A stretch of DNA of 64,000 bases, from contig JAVDKL010000001.1 of assembly GCA_030849965.1 (NCBI GenBank), positions 2,400,554 through 2,464,553 on the forward strand, written 5' to 3'. The stretch comes from Schauerella fraxinea (GTDB lineage Bacteria > Pseudomonadota > Gammaproteobacteria > Burkholderiales > Burkholderiaceae_B). This document shows positions 45,044 through 54,719 of the stretch, in pieces. A program made the translations under genes and the position numbers. The stretch's first letter is position 1. Every line of letters begins with the position of its first letter. A model generated the notes under the pieces. That model worked only from the letters and a program-made list of their open reading frames with translations. It had not been told where the DNA came from and did no database searches.

Positions 45044-46408
45044 ATGACGGACGCCGACACCCATGCGCGGCCATCGTTGCTGCAGCACCTCGCCGTGCTG
45101 CTCGCGCGCCCGGTCGAGGACGCCGATCGTGCGCGGGCGGCGACGCACTTGTCGTATTGGCGCGGCAGCGCGGCGCTGGCCGCGGCCGGCGCGATGGGCG
45201 AGCCATTGTGGCAGGCAGCGGCCGGCGCCGAGTGGGGCGCGGATCAGACGCTTGCCGATGCGCGCCACCCGGCTCACTTCCAATACGAAGCATCGCTGGG
45301 CAGCCTGTATGAAATAGACGACACGCACCGTGCAGCCCTGGTGCATCCGGGTCCTGTCGTCATGCCCGTCGCACGTCACCTGGCGCGCTCGACCGGGGCA
45401 TCCGAGCATCTCGTGCTCGATGCGATTGTGCGCGGCTACGACGCGATGATCCGCCTGGGCCAGGCGATGGGACCGTCCCACTATGCGCTGTGGCACAACA
45501 CCGCCACCTGCGGCAATGTGGGCGCGGCGGCCACGGCGGCATCGCTTCTGGGGCTGGACGCCACACGCACGGCGCACGCATTGGCGCTTGCTGTGACGCG
45601 GGCGTCGGGCCTGTGGCAGATCCGGCTGGAGCCTTGCGACGGCAAGGCGTGGCACACCTCACAAGCCGCTCAAACCGGGCTGCAAGCCGCATGGATGGCG
45701 CATGCGGGATTACAAGGCCCGGCGCATGCGCTGGAAGGCGAGAAAGGCATGTTTGCCGCGATGTGCCCCGATGCGCGCCCGCGCGCGCTGCTGGCGGAAG
45801 CACCCTGGAAGATCCACGAGACCAGTTTGAAACCCTGGCCCGCATGCCGCCACGCCCATCCTGCAATCGCTGCGGCGTTGCGACTGCGGGGGCAGTTGCC
45901 GGCACCTGTGACGCAGCAGATCGCACGAATCGATGTGCACACCTATGCCGACGCGTTGGCCTTCTGCGATCGAACGCATCCCGCGACGCCCTTGCAGGCG
46001 CGCTTCAGCTTGCAGCACACGGTGGCTGCGGCCTTGCTGTGGGGTGAGGTATGGATGCCAACATTCGAACCCGCTGCGATCGGCGATGCCACGTGTACAG
46101 CGCTTCGCGCGCGGGTCGCGCTTCACACCGACGCCGAGATCAATGCGCGCTACCCGGCCCATTTCGGCGCATCCGTTTCAATAGAGCTTGCGGACGGTAC
46201 GCGCTTGAATGAAACGGCGCACGATGCGCCAGGCGATCCTGAAATGCCGATCGACGATCATGCCTTGCGGCATCTCGTCGATCGTATGTTGCACGATGCG
46301 GGCTGGACGCACGCGATGCGTGACGCCGGCCCTGTATCGTCGTGCACAGACTTGCCGTTGCGCACGGCTTACATCATGGGGTTCAACGGCACGGCGCCGC
46401 GCGGGTAG
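45044..46408 (+). CDS. MmgE/PrpD family protein
   Basis: 454 residues. Family features: an Ala-rich helical N-terminus, YDAMIRLGQAMGPSHYALWHNTATCGNVGAAATAA (about 138-175), KAWHTSQAAQTGLQAAWMA, and the C-terminal lid domain. PrpD dehydrates 2-methylcitrate, and relatives isomerise or hydrate tricarboxylates (cis-aconitate decarboxylase also belongs). ATG at 45044; a GTG at 45005 just after the upstream stop would add 13 residues. Last gene of the cluster; its end overlaps the convergent DUF4148 gene by 40 bases. Confidence 0.85.
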   Translation: MTDADTHARPSLLQHLAVLLARPVEDADRARAATHLSYWRGSAALAAAGAMGEPLWQAAAGAEWGADQTLADARHPAHFQYEASLGSLYEIDDTHRAALVHPGPVVMPVARHLARSTGASEHLVLDAIVRGYDAMIRLGQAMGPSHYALWHNTATCGNVGAAATAASLLGLDATRTAHALALAVTRASGLWQIRLEPCDGKAWHTSQAAQTGLQAAWMAHAGLQGPAHALEGEKGMFAAMCPDARPRALLAEAPWKIHETSLKPWPACRHAHPAIAAALRLRGQLPAPVTQQIARIDVHTYADALAFCDRTHPATPLQARFSLQHTVAAALLWGEVWMPTFEPAAIGDATCTALRARVALHTDAEINARYPAHFGASVSIELADGTRLNETAHDAPGDPEMPIDDHALRHLVDRMLHDAGWTHAMRDAGPVSSCTDLPLRTAYIMGFNGTAPRG

Positions 46409-46653
46409 TCCAGATCGCCGAAGCTGCCCACAGCGCGTTGGCTGGTACGCAGATTGACGGGTTCGGTCATGATCGAACGACCGCTTTGCGCCTTCGGCAC
46501 ATAAGCCAGTTCGCCGAAGCTGTAGGTGCCGTTCGATTTGGCTTCAGCCAGTTCCTGGCGAACCTGATCGCGGCTCTTGGTCATGTCGGCGGCCTGTGCG
46601 GAGGCGCCGATCAAAGCGAAGGAAAGAACGACAGCGGTGGTGATGACTTTCAT
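46369..46653 (-). CDS. DUF4148 exported small protein
   Basis: 94 residues with a signal peptide (MKVITTAVVLSFALIGASAQA). The mature part has SRDQVRQELAEAKSNGTYSFGELAYVP, the DUF4148 pattern common in Burkholderiales periplasmic proteins of unknown function. AGGAGA is upstream of the ATG. Its 3' end overlaps the end of the convergent MmgE/PrpD gene. No gene was found in the 198 bases to its right. Confidence 0.88.
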   Translation of the reverse strand: MKVITTAVVLSFALIGASAQAADMTKSRDQVRQELAEAKSNGTYSFGELAYVPKAQSGRSIMTEPVNLRTSQRAVGSFGDLDYPRGAVPLNPMM

Positions 46654-46851
46654 GGCAATCTCCTGATGTATTTGGGGTAAGTGCTCAAGCGTTTAAGCCG
46701 CCTGTACCCCTACATACGGATCAGATGCACCAGGAGATGTTGCAAGGTTGTAAACGTTGCTCGCAACGCACCCCCGTACCTCGTTCCATGCCGGTCTGTT
46801 CAGCCTTGCTGCGCTGTACACGCTCCCATCACCAACCTCGTCATCAGGCGG

Positions 46852-47937
46852 CTACAACCCCAACGGCATATCCATCCTTTGCGCCTGCCGGCGCTCGTAA
46901 TCGAGGAACGCTTCGGTGATCGCGCTTCCTCGTACTCCGCCGCGCACGGCCCCCGGACGCACATCACCGTAGTACTCGCGCCATTCGGGCGGCAGCGGCT
47001 GCGAGCCCGGAATTGCCAACCACAACCGCAGCAGATGGCGCCGCCGTTCGGGCTCGTCATGGTCTTCGAAGTTGGTGCGCGAATGCAGGATCACATAGTT
47101 GTTGAGCAACTGCAGATCGCCCCGCTCGAGCCACATCGAAAAGCAGTAGGTGGGATCCGGCATCAGCGTATCGAGTAGGTCGAGCGCCTCACTTTGCGCG
47201 TCGCTCAAACGCGGCACGTCGTCGAAGTCGCGTTGCGCCGCGGTGGTGTTCTTGCGATTGGTGCGAAACGAGAAATAGGTGTCGTCACTGCCCAGAATCG
47301 GGCAGCGATAGAACGGCGGCTGCGCGGGATCCTGGGTGCCTTGATAGCTGTGGAAATACGCCGACTGCAATACCGGAATCAGGTCGGGACGCTCGCGTGC
47401 AATGGCATCGCGCAGCGCCATCGAACTCACGATCTTGCTCTCGCCACCCGACTTCGCCGTCTGCAAGCACAACAATGCCACCACATCGCACGAGTCCATA
47501 TGAAAATCAAGACCCGCGTTGGTGTTGTACCCGCGGCCGTTCTTGGTCTTGTACGAACCGCCTTCGTTGCGCACATCGGTCATCACATTGCTGGCGCGGT
47601 TTTGCGTGCGGGCAACGCCCACATGCAATCCGATTCCCCAATACACCAGCTTGGCCTCGTCCTCAGTCCATCGCTCAACCGGGAACCCCTTGAGCAAACA
47701 CAGACCGAAACGCCCTTGCGTGGCATCGAACGCCCGCGCCAATGCGTCGCGCGCCGCCGCATTCAAAGGAAAATCGTCGGCGGTCATCTCGAGCATTGGT
47801 TTGGCGACCTGCTTGGCGGCCGCCAGCGCTGCTTCCACGCCTGCTACGGCATCGGCCGACAACCGATGCACCCACGACCGATCTTGATCCAGATCCGCGG
47901 CCAACCAGGCCTGCGGACGAAATTCGGGTTTGCTCAT
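46852..47937 (-). CDS. TauD-like Fe(II)/2-oxoglutarate-type oxygenase
   Basis: 361 residues from the second of two adjacent ATGs (47937; GAGG lies 8 bases upstream). Iron ligands H146 and D148 in LDFHMDSCDV and H285 in NNYVILHSRTNF, with RRRHLLRLWL as 2-oxoglutarate-binding arginine region. The N-terminal 75 residues are an extension not seen in TauD itself, and the protein fits the TauD/TfdA-like group near gamma-butyrobetaine or syringomycin-type hydroxylases. Substrate unknown. Divergent from a LysR gene, so probably its target. Confidence 0.86.
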   Translation of the reverse strand: MSKPEFRPQAWLAADLDQDRSWVHRLSADAVAGVEAALAAAKQVAKPMLEMTADDFPLNAAARDALARAFDATQGRFGLCLLKGFPVERWTEDEAKLVYWGIGLHVGVARTQNRASNVMTDVRNEGGSYKTKNGRGYNTNAGLDFHMDSCDVVALLCLQTAKSGGESKIVSSMALRDAIARERPDLIPVLQSAYFHSYQGTQDPAQPPFYRCPILGSDDTYFSFRTNRKNTTAAQRDFDDVPRLSDAQSEALDLLDTLMPDPTYCFSMWLERGDLQLLNNYVILHSRTNFEDHDEPERRRHLLRLWLAIPGSQPLPPEWREYYGDVRPGAVRGGVRGSAITEAFLDYERRQAQRMDMPLGL

Positions 47938-48073
47938 CATGATTTCCTCGGATGCCGCGCGACCTGCATCGCGCTCTGCCGCGCCGCCTGTGCGGCACCA
48001 TAGGCAAGGAGTGTAGGACGTGGCATAGTCAGAATAAATCGATGAATATTTGGCGACTACGTAAGGAATTCTG

Positions 48074-49003
48074 ATGAAGCTCGCGCTTTTCACCACGCTC
48101 GATGCGGTGCTCCAGCACGGCACGCTGGCGGCGGCGGCCAAGGAAACCAACATCACGCCCAGCGCGGTGAGCATGCAGATGAAGCAGTTGGAGCAATACC
48201 TGGGTCAGCAATTGTTCGATCGATCGGGATTGCAGGTGCGACCCCGCCAGTTGGCGTTCGACGTGGCCGCCACCATGCGGCAAGCCATGGACCAACTCGA
48301 GGCACTGCGGCTGCGGCCCACCGTTACCGTGGAGGGCACGCTGCGGCTCGGCGTGATCGAGTCGATGCAGGCCGTGTTGATCCCCGGCACGATGCGCTAT
48401 CTGCGCGACGCGCATCCCAATTTGCGCGTCCTGCCCACCCGCGGGCGTACCGCCGAACTCACCGACGCGGTCAAAGCCGGTACGCTCCACGCCGCCGTGG
48501 TCGCGCAACCCGAGACCGGCGGGTCGGCACGGCTGAACTGGCAGGATCTGACGCAACGCGAACTGCTGCTGATCGTGCCGCCCGACGAAACGCGCACCTC
48601 GCTCACCGCCCTGTTTCGCGAATACGAATGGATCCGCTACGCACGCAACACCGTGACCGGCCGTATGGCGGCGCGCTACATCAACACACATGTGCCCGAC
48701 AAACACAGCACGCTGGAACTCGATGGCGCGCAGGCCATCGTTGCGATGGTGAGCGCCGGACTGGGAATATCGCTGGTGCAGTTGTCGGATCCCAGCATCT
48801 GTCTGACCTACCCCGTGCGCGTGCTGCGACTTGCCGGTGCGCCCACACTGCAGTTTTCGCTGGTCACGCGTAAAAGCGATGCGGACAGCCGGCCGCTCGA
48901 TGCGCTGAGCCAGGCCTTGAACCTCGTGCTGGCGCAGCGCGCCAAGATGGCAGACGTGCACGGCATGCCACTCGACATGACGGTGGGGCGAGCGACACGG
49001 TAG
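48074..49003 (+). CDS. LysR-family transcriptional regulator
   Basis: 309 residues. The HTH (TLAAAAKETNITPSAVSMQMKQLEQYLGQQLFDR) lies at the N-terminus, slightly longer than average for the family, and the effector domain follows. AAGGAATTCTG precedes the ATG. It diverges from the TauD-like oxygenase gene across 136 bases, a typical regulator-target layout. Confidence 0.91.
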   Translation: MKLALFTTLDAVLQHGTLAAAAKETNITPSAVSMQMKQLEQYLGQQLFDRSGLQVRPRQLAFDVAATMRQAMDQLEALRLRPTVTVEGTLRLGVIESMQAVLIPGTMRYLRDAHPNLRVLPTRGRTAELTDAVKAGTLHAAVVAQPETGGSARLNWQDLTQRELLLIVPPDETRTSLTALFREYEWIRYARNTVTGRMAARYINTHVPDKHSTLELDGAQAIVAMVSAGLGISLVQLSDPSICLTYPVRVLRLAGAPTLQFSLVTRKSDADSRPLDALSQALNLVLAQRAKMADVHGMPLDMTVGRATR

Positions 49004-49094
49004 CGCGCTGAGCGTATTCGTCCACGCTGGTAGACTGACGCCGCACCGCCGCCCGCCCGAGCGGCATCGTCTGCCTTTCCACAGGATCACGATC

Positions 49095-49994
49095 TTGCCC
49101 GAGTCCACTGCCCGCGTTGCAGGCGGCGCCGCGCTCATCGCCGCTACCGCTGCCCGCTACGATCCGCCGCCGCCGCCCAAGCCCATGCCGGCGCAACCTG
49201 CCGATCTCGCGACCGGTGTGCCGGCTGCGGAAGTGACGCAATACCTGTTGGCGCGTGACGATCCGCGCCCGGATTTGCGCCTGTTCATCTGGCAACCGAC
49301 GAGTCCGCCACCGGCCGCGGGCTATCCCGTGATCTATATGCTGGACGGCGACACGGTATTCGAAAGCCTCACCGACACCGCCGCAGCGTTACCGCGTAAT
49401 GCGCGTCCCAATGCCGTGATCGTCGGCATCGGCTACGACATCGACGCCAGCTTGCGGCAGGCCGCACGCTCGTTCGATTACACGCCCCCCTCGCCGGGCG
49501 CCGATAGCCCCGTTGGCGCACCGCGCGATCCGGAGGCAGTCGGCAAGACGCTGCCCGGCGGCGGTGCCGACCTTTTTCTCGATACGCTCGAGACGCGCAT
49601 CAAACCCTTCGTGGCCGCCCACTACCCGATCGATGCGAACGACCAAACCCTCTACGGCCATTCGTATGGTGGGCTGTTCGCGTTGCACGTATTGCTTACC
49701 CAACCCGACGCGTTTACGCGCTACCTCGCGGCCAGCCCGTCGTTCTGGTGGAACGGCCGATATCTGCTGCAGACGATCGCGGGTCCGCGCATCTGCGCAA
49801 CGGGCGCGTTGCGGCAACTGACGATCATGGTCGGCCACGATGTGGCGCCGCCTGAACGGCCCGACAACACGAAAGCCGTGACCCAGCAGTTGTCGCAACG
49901 CAGCGATTGGGTCGTGAACATGATCGAGTTTCCGGGCTTGACCCACGCCGATATGTTGTCGGCCTCGATTGCGGGCGCGCTTCACGGCCGTTGA
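49095..49994 (+). CDS. Alpha/beta hydrolase, IroE/Fes-type esterase
   Basis: 299 residues beginning at a TTG with AGGA 8 bases upstream; the first in-frame ATG would be about 30 residues later and would remove part of a short Ala-rich N-terminus that may act as an export signal. The serine elbow is GHSYGG and the C-terminal histidine is in GLTHADML; DYTPPSPGADSPVG and YMLDGDTVFE match COG2819 esterases, which include IroE and other siderophore- or ester-cleaving proteins. No iron-uptake genes are nearby, so its role is unknown. Confidence 0.78.
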   Translation: MPESTARVAGGAALIAATAARYDPPPPPKPMPAQPADLATGVPAAEVTQYLLARDDPRPDLRLFIWQPTSPPPAAGYPVIYMLDGDTVFESLTDTAAALPRNARPNAVIVGIGYDIDASLRQAARSFDYTPPSPGADSPVGAPRDPEAVGKTLPGGGADLFLDTLETRIKPFVAAHYPIDANDQTLYGHSYGGLFALHVLLTQPDAFTRYLAASPSFWWNGRYLLQTIAGPRICATGALRQLTIMVGHDVAPPERPDNTKAVTQQLSQRSDWVVNMIEFPGLTHADMLSASIAGALHGR

Positions 49995-50032
49995 AAAAGA
50001 AATGCCGCAACGTCCAAGGGACATCGCGGCAT
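49992..50032 (-). terminator. Rho-independent terminator of the chemoreceptor gene
   Basis: On the minus strand a hairpin with a 7-bp outer stem (ATGCCGC/GCGGCAT) and an inner GTCC/GGAC stem is followed by TTCTTTTTC. It lies 24 bases downstream of the chemoreceptor stop, and the T run reaches the end of the convergent esterase gene. Confidence 0.85.
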
Positions 50033-50056
50033 GTATTGATCGATAACGGTGATTGC

Positions 50057-52048
50057 CTAACTCGCCAACAGCGCCGTGCGCTCGTGCGTCAACCGCGCCA
50101 CGCCCGCGTCCTGCTGCAGACGGAACACCGCCACGGCCTGCGCCAGGTGTACGGCCTGATCTTCCAGCGCCGCCGCGGCTGCCGCAGCCTCTTCCACCAA
50201 CGACGCGTTTTGCTGCGTGGTCTGATCCATCTGCGTCACCGCGCGATTGACCTGCTCGATGCCGTTGGCCTGCTCATGCGAACTGGCAGCGATCTCGCTC
50301 ATCAAGTCGGTGGCTTGGGTGACCGCCTTCATCACATCGTCGATCGTGCGCGAGGCATCGGCCACCTGGCGCGACCCGTCGCTCACCGCAGATACCGAAT
50401 CTTCGATCAGCCCCTTGATCTCCTTGGCCGCCGTGGCACTGCGTTGCGCGAGCGATCGCACTTCGGTGGCGACCACGGCAAAGCCCTTGCCTTGCTCACC
50501 GGCCCGTGCCGCTTCAACGGCCGCATTCAACGCCAGGATATTGGTCTGAAACGCAATACCCTCGATCGTTGCCACAATGTCGGTAATCCGATTCGATCGG
50601 TTCGAAATGCTTTGCATGGTGGTTACCACGCGCGACACCGCTGCGCCGCCATCGTGCGCGGCACCCGAAGCGGTTTGAGCCAGGCGATTGGCTTGCGCCG
50701 CGCTATCGGCATTTTGCTTCACCGTGGCCGACAACTGTTCCATGCTCGCGGCCGTCTCTTCCAGCGACGCGGCCTGCTGCTCGGTACGTGACGACAGATC
50801 GGCGTTGCCTGCCGCAATCTCACGCGAGCCCAGATTAATCTGATCCACGCTATCGCGCACCAGCGACACCGTCTCGACCAGGAAGGCCTGCATGCGCTGC
50901 ATCGAATACAGCAACTGCCCGATTTCGTCGCGACGGGTCACATGCACTGGCGTGCTCAGATCGCCGTCGGCAATGCGTTCGGCCACGCCCACGGCCTCGC
51001 GCAACGGGCGCGTCATTTGGCGCGTGATCAGCCAGGCCGACAATATCCCCAGCAGCGTCACCCCGGCCGCCACGATCATCGTCAGCATCACCGCCTGGCC
51101 CACGAAGCTGCGGGTCTCGACCGTCTGCCGGCCGGCGATGCCGCCGATCTCGGCCGACAGGCCCTCGGCGGTTTGGCCCATCTGCGCAATCACGGCGTTT
51201 TCGCGATTGACGATGGCCATATAGCCCGCCACTTGCTGGCGATAGCTCTGCACTTGCGTGCGCACTTGCTGCGCGAGTTTGCGGTTGTCGGAATTCTCCG
51301 GCAGTTTGTCGTGCACCAACTGCGCAGCAGCCGATACTTTGTCCACCGCCGTCAGGGCCTGCGCCTCGCGTTCGGCCGTGCGCTGCAAGGCCAGCATCGT
51401 GACCGAATACCGCGCCTCGGCCAGCAACTGCGCCACGGCGCCTGCGTCCATCACCACATAGGCCAGGGGTTCGCCCGCGTTGGCCGCGGTCTCGGTGCCG
51501 CCGTCACCTGCCGGGCTGAACCCGCCCATCGACACCAATTGGCTCATCACGATCTCGGCCTGCAGCGCTTCGGTCAACGCGTCGCGCAGTTGCTGCAATG
51601 ACTTGGTCGCCTGTTCCGCGGTCTGTTCCCAGGCCGTGCGCGCGGCGAGCGTGGCTTCGCGCTCACGCACCATGGCGTCGCGACGCGTGCGATAGATCTT
51701 GACGTTGTCGCCGATCTTGGCGAGGGCATCCTGGTCGGCCGGCGTCCACGTCATGCTCCGCGCTTCGGTGAGGCGGGCATCGATTTCGCCCATGGCTTTT
51801 TCGTTGTCGCGGATGTCGGAGGCCGACGACGACTGCCCGTAACGGACGCGCGACAACCGCGCATCATCGACATCGCCTTCCATTTGCGTCGTCAATGCCA
51901 CGCGATCGAATTGGCCGAGCGTGCGTTGCAGGCTGAGGACGCTGCCCACAGCGATGACCAAGGACAGGATGAGCGTGAAGCCAAAGCCTAAACCCAGCTT
52001 TTTACCGACGCTCAAATCGGCGAAGGCACTACGAGAGAATAAGGGCAC
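50057..52048 (-). CDS. Transmembrane methyl-accepting chemotaxis protein
   Basis: 663 residues from a GTG at 52048 (GGA 7 bases upstream); an upstream ATG adds residues unlike an MCP. TM1 (about 12-34), a helical periplasmic region of about 270 residues, TM2 (about 305-325), HAMP, and the cytoplasmic signalling domain with [18 protein letters not shown] and [18 protein letters not shown]. The long all-helical periplasmic region fits a helical bimodular (HBM) or double four-helix sensor, as in receptors for organic acids such as McpS (inference). No C-terminal NWETF-like pentapeptide. The terminator follows. Confidence 0.9.
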   Translation of the reverse strand: MPLFSRSAFADLSVGKKLGLGFGFTLILSLVIAVGSVLSLQRTLGQFDRVALTTQMEGDVDDARLSRVRYGQSSSASDIRDNEKAMGEIDARLTEARSMTWTPADQDALAKIGDNVKIYRTRRDAMVREREATLAARTAWEQTAEQATKSLQQLRDALTEALQAEIVMSQLVSMGGFSPAGDGGTETAANAGEPLAYVVMDAGAVAQLLAEARYSVTMLALQRTAEREAQALTAVDKVSAAAQLVHDKLPENSDNRKLAQQVRTQVQSYRQQVAGYMAIVNRENAVIAQMGQTAEGLSAEIGGIAGRQTVETRSFVGQAVMLTMIVAAGVTLLGILSAWLITRQMTRPLREAVGVAERIADGDLSTPVHVTRRDEIGQLLYSMQRMQAFLVETVSLVRDSVDQINLGSREIAAGNADLSSRTEQQAASLEETAASMEQLSATVKQNADSAAQANRLAQTASGAAHDGGAAVSRVVTTMQSISNRSNRITDIVATIEGIAFQTNILALNAAVEAARAGEQGKGFAVVATEVRSLAQRSATAAKEIKGLIEDSVSAVSDGSRQVADASRTIDDVMKAVTQATDLMSEIAASSHEQANGIEQVNRAVTQMDQTTQQNASLVEEAAAAAAALEDQAVHLAQAVAVFRLQQDAGVARLTHERTALLAS

Positions 52049-52241
52049 GATGTATTCCAAGGGCGAGTTGGCCAGGGGCGCGGGATACGACACGACGGCC
52101 GGGCACGACGAAGGTATGAGCCTGATCCGACTCAACTCGGATAACGGCCAGTTGTTTCAAAACTTTAGTAAGCGGTAACCCTTAGACCTCACGGCTTGGT
52201 ATCATTCCGGCCAGTTCTTTCAATCGTTTGAGACTGTCGTC

Positions 52242-52589
52242 ATGCACGCCTTGCGCGGCTTCGCCTGGCTCCTCGCGCTGCAGGCAGCGGGCGAGGTGAT
52301 TTCCCGTGCCCTGCACTTACCGCTGCCGGGCCCGGTGATCGGCATGATGCTGTTGTTGATCGCGTTGCGCTGGTCGGTCGTGCGCAGCCCGGTCGCCGAA
52401 TGCGCCCAATTTCTGCTCTCCCATCTCTCGTTGCTGTTCATCCCGGTCGGGGTGGGTGTTATGACGCACCTCACCTTGCTGAGCGAATACGGCGGACGGA
52501 TCATGCTCGTGATCGCGCTCTCCACGTGGGCCGGCATGGCCGCAACGCTCTGGGCGCTGCGCCTGGGCCGGGACGACGGCGATGAGTGA
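52242..52589 (+). CDS. CidA/LrgA-family holin-like protein
   Basis: 115 residues with four hydrophobic segments; LPLPGPVIGMMLLLIAL and LLFIPVGVGVMTHLTLL match the CidA/LrgA family. These small inner-membrane proteins act with CidB/LrgB in control of cell lysis, overflow metabolism or pyruvate transport. It overlaps the next gene by 8 bases. Confidence 0.88.
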   Translation: MHALRGFAWLLALQAAGEVISRALHLPLPGPVIGMMLLLIALRWSVVRSPVAECAQFLLSHLSLLFIPVGVGVMTHLTLLSEYGGRIMLVIALSTWAGMAATLWALRLGRDDGDE

Positions 52590-53328
52590 TTTCGTCAACC
52601 TCTGGGTGTACCTGTCGTCCACCCCGCTCTTCGGGCTCACCGCCACGCTGGTGGTGTATCTGGTCGCTCACGCCGCGTATCTGCGCTGCGATCAGGCGCC
52701 TTGGGCCAATCCGGTGCTGTGGAGCATCCTGATCATCGCCGCGGGCTTGCTGGTGTCGGGCGTGCCCTACCAAACATACTTTTCCGGTGCGCAGTTCATC
52801 CACTTCCTGCTGGGCCCGGCGGTCGTGGCGCTGGCGTGGCCGCTCTGGTTCCGGCGTCATGAGCTGCAACGCCGCTGGCGCCGTCTGCTGCAGGCGGCCC
52901 TCATCGGTGGCGCCACGGCCAGCCTCAGCGCCGTGCTGCTGAGCTGGGCGCTCGGCCTGCCGGCCGATATCGTTCTGTCGCTGGCGCCCAAGTCCGTCAC
53001 GGCGCCGGTGGCCATGGGCATCGCCGAAGCCATCGGCGGCATCCCGGCGCTGTCGGCCGTGTTTGCCGTACTCACCGGCCTGGTGGGCGCCCTCACCGGA
53101 CGCTATCTGTTCGACGCGATGAAGATCCCGAAGCATCCCAACGGCTGGGCCGCGCGCGGTTACGCACTGGGCACGGCGTCGCACGGCATCGGTGCGGCGC
53201 GCGCGCTGCAGGTCGACCCGGACGCCGGCGCCTATGCGGGCCTGGCGCTCGGCCTGCAAGTCATCCTCGCCGCGCTGTTGATTCCTCTCGCGTTTCGCAC
53301 GATGGCGTGGGTTGCCGCGCTCTTTTAG
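52582..53328 (+). CDS. CidB/LrgB-family membrane protein
   Basis: 248 residues, strongly hydrophobic. FLLGPAVVALAWPLW, LAPKSVTAPVAMGIAEAIGG and ALGTASHGIGAARAL are characteristic of LrgB/CidB. Partner of the preceding CidA/LrgA-type gene, with which it overlaps by 8 bases, so translation is coupled. Confidence 0.9.
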   Translation: MSDFVNLWVYLSSTPLFGLTATLVVYLVAHAAYLRCDQAPWANPVLWSILIIAAGLLVSGVPYQTYFSGAQFIHFLLGPAVVALAWPLWFRRHELQRRWRRLLQAALIGGATASLSAVLLSWALGLPADIVLSLAPKSVTAPVAMGIAEAIGGIPALSAVFAVLTGLVGALTGRYLFDAMKIPKHPNGWAARGYALGTASHGIGAARALQVDPDAGAYAGLALGLQVILAALLIPLAFRTMAWVAALF

Positions 53329-53369
53329 ATTTGCCTTTTCCTCTCGCGTCCTTTCCTATCCAGGTAGTC

Positions 53370-54569
53370 ATGCATCCATCAAAACGCATTTCAGGTCAGC
53401 GCTTTCTTCACTCCCCCGGCCCCACCCGCGTGCCGGAAGACGTGCTCAACGAGATGAGCCGTCAGCCCATGGACATGGGCGATCCCCGTCTGGCCACCAT
53501 GGTGGCCGCCTGCGAAGACGGCTTGCGTCAGGTTTTTCAAACCCGCGATGCGGACGTGTTCATGTACGCGGCCAATGGCCATGGCGCGTGGGAAGCGACG
53601 ATCGTCAACTTGATCGCCCCGGGCCAGACGGTGATGGTGCCGGGCAGCGGTCACTTTTCCGAGACGTGGGCCCAGCATGCCGAAGCCTTCGGCGCGATCG
53701 TCGTGCGCACGCCCTATCGCGATGGTTATCCGGTAGACGTCGCGGCCATTGAAGCCGCCTTGCGCGAAGACACGGCACACGTCATCACTGCCGTCCTCGT
53801 GGTGCATACCGACACGGCCAGCGGCATGACGAGCGACATCCCTGCCGTACGTGCCGCCATCGATCGCGCCGGCCATCCGGCGTTGCTGGTGGTGGACGTG
53901 GTGGCGTCTCTGGGTGCGTCGCCGTTCGATATGGACGGCTGGGGTGTGAACGTGGCCCTGGGCGCCTCGCAGAAGGCACTGATGGTGCCGCCGGGTCTGT
54001 CGTTCATGGCAGTCGATGCCCGTGCGATGGCCGTGGCCACCGCCAACCCGACGCCGCGCGTGTACTGGGATTGGGGACGCCGTAAAAGCGATTTCATCTA
54101 CCGCAAGTTCTGCGGCACGCCGCCGCAAAACCTGCTGATGGGTCTTGAAGCCGCGTTGGCGCTGATTCTCGAAGAAGGCCTGGACGTCGTACTGGCGCGC
54201 CACGATCGCACGGCACGCGCGGTGCGCGCGGCGGTGCAAACGTGGAGCACGGCTGGCGCGCTGCGCTTCTTCGGCGAAGTGCCCGAAGCGCGTTCGGCCT
54301 CGGTCACCACCGTAGCGGTGGATCCTGCCGCTTTCGATCCCGAAGCCTTGCGCGACGCCACACGCGAGCGCTTCCAAGTTGCGGTGGCAGGCGGCCTGGG
54401 ATCGTTGGCGGGCCGTGCGTTTCGTATCGGCCACCTGGGCGACATCAACCCTGCGATGATCCTGGGCTGCCTGGGTGCGATCGAAGCCGGCATGACCGCG
54501 CAGGGCGTACCGTTCGGCCAAGGCGGCATCGCGGCAGCGATCGCGGTGTTGAGCGAAATCGACGCGTAA
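53370..54569 (+). CDS. Class V aminotransferase (serine/alanine-glyoxylate type)
   Basis: 399 residues, pyridoxal phosphate-dependent. HSPGPTRVPEDVL at the N-terminus, the PLP lysine in GASQKALMVPPGLSF, and the C-terminal FRIGHLGDINPAMI are typical of the serine-glyoxylate and alanine-glyoxylate aminotransferase family. It would transfer an amino group to glyoxylate or pyruvate. ATG at 53370 chosen because upstream residues in the same frame overlap the CidB end and do not look like protein. Confidence 0.9.
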   Translation: MHPSKRISGQRFLHSPGPTRVPEDVLNEMSRQPMDMGDPRLATMVAACEDGLRQVFQTRDADVFMYAANGHGAWEATIVNLIAPGQTVMVPGSGHFSETWAQHAEAFGAIVVRTPYRDGYPVDVAAIEAALREDTAHVITAVLVVHTDTASGMTSDIPAVRAAIDRAGHPALLVVDVVASLGASPFDMDGWGVNVALGASQKALMVPPGLSFMAVDARAMAVATANPTPRVYWDWGRRKSDFIYRKFCGTPPQNLLMGLEAALALILEEGLDVVLARHDRTARAVRAAVQTWSTAGALRFFGEVPEARSASVTTVAVDPAAFDPEALRDATRERFQVAVAGGLGSLAGRAFRIGHLGDINPAMILGCLGAIEAGMTAQGVPFGQGGIAAAIAVLSEIDA

Positions 54570-54670
54570 TGCGTGGGTCGTAGCGCTTGAGGCGACTACG
54601 CGGCGCATCTTGCAGGCCATGCGCGATGCGGAACCGGCACGCCTCCTGCTGCGCCTTATCCTCTTCACTT

Positions 54671-54699
54671 GGCGCCGACCGGATCCTTCGGTCGGCGCC
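54671..54699 (+). terminator. Perfect 11-bp hairpin
   Basis: GGCGCCGACCG and CGGTCGGCGCC form an 11-bp stem with a 7-base loop, in the gap between the aminotransferase and the MDR oxidoreductase. The bases after it (TATAAATAAA) are A/T-rich but not a pure T run, so this is a probable terminator of the aminotransferase transcript. Confidence 0.6.
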
Positions 54700-54719
54700 T
54701 ATAAATAAAGGATGCGCAG

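Noticed and set aside
48033-48050. AATA...TATT imperfect palindrome in the LysR/TauD-like divergent region
   Set aside because: Only the outer four bases pair and the T-N11-A rule is not met clearly; could be chance in an AT-rich promoter.
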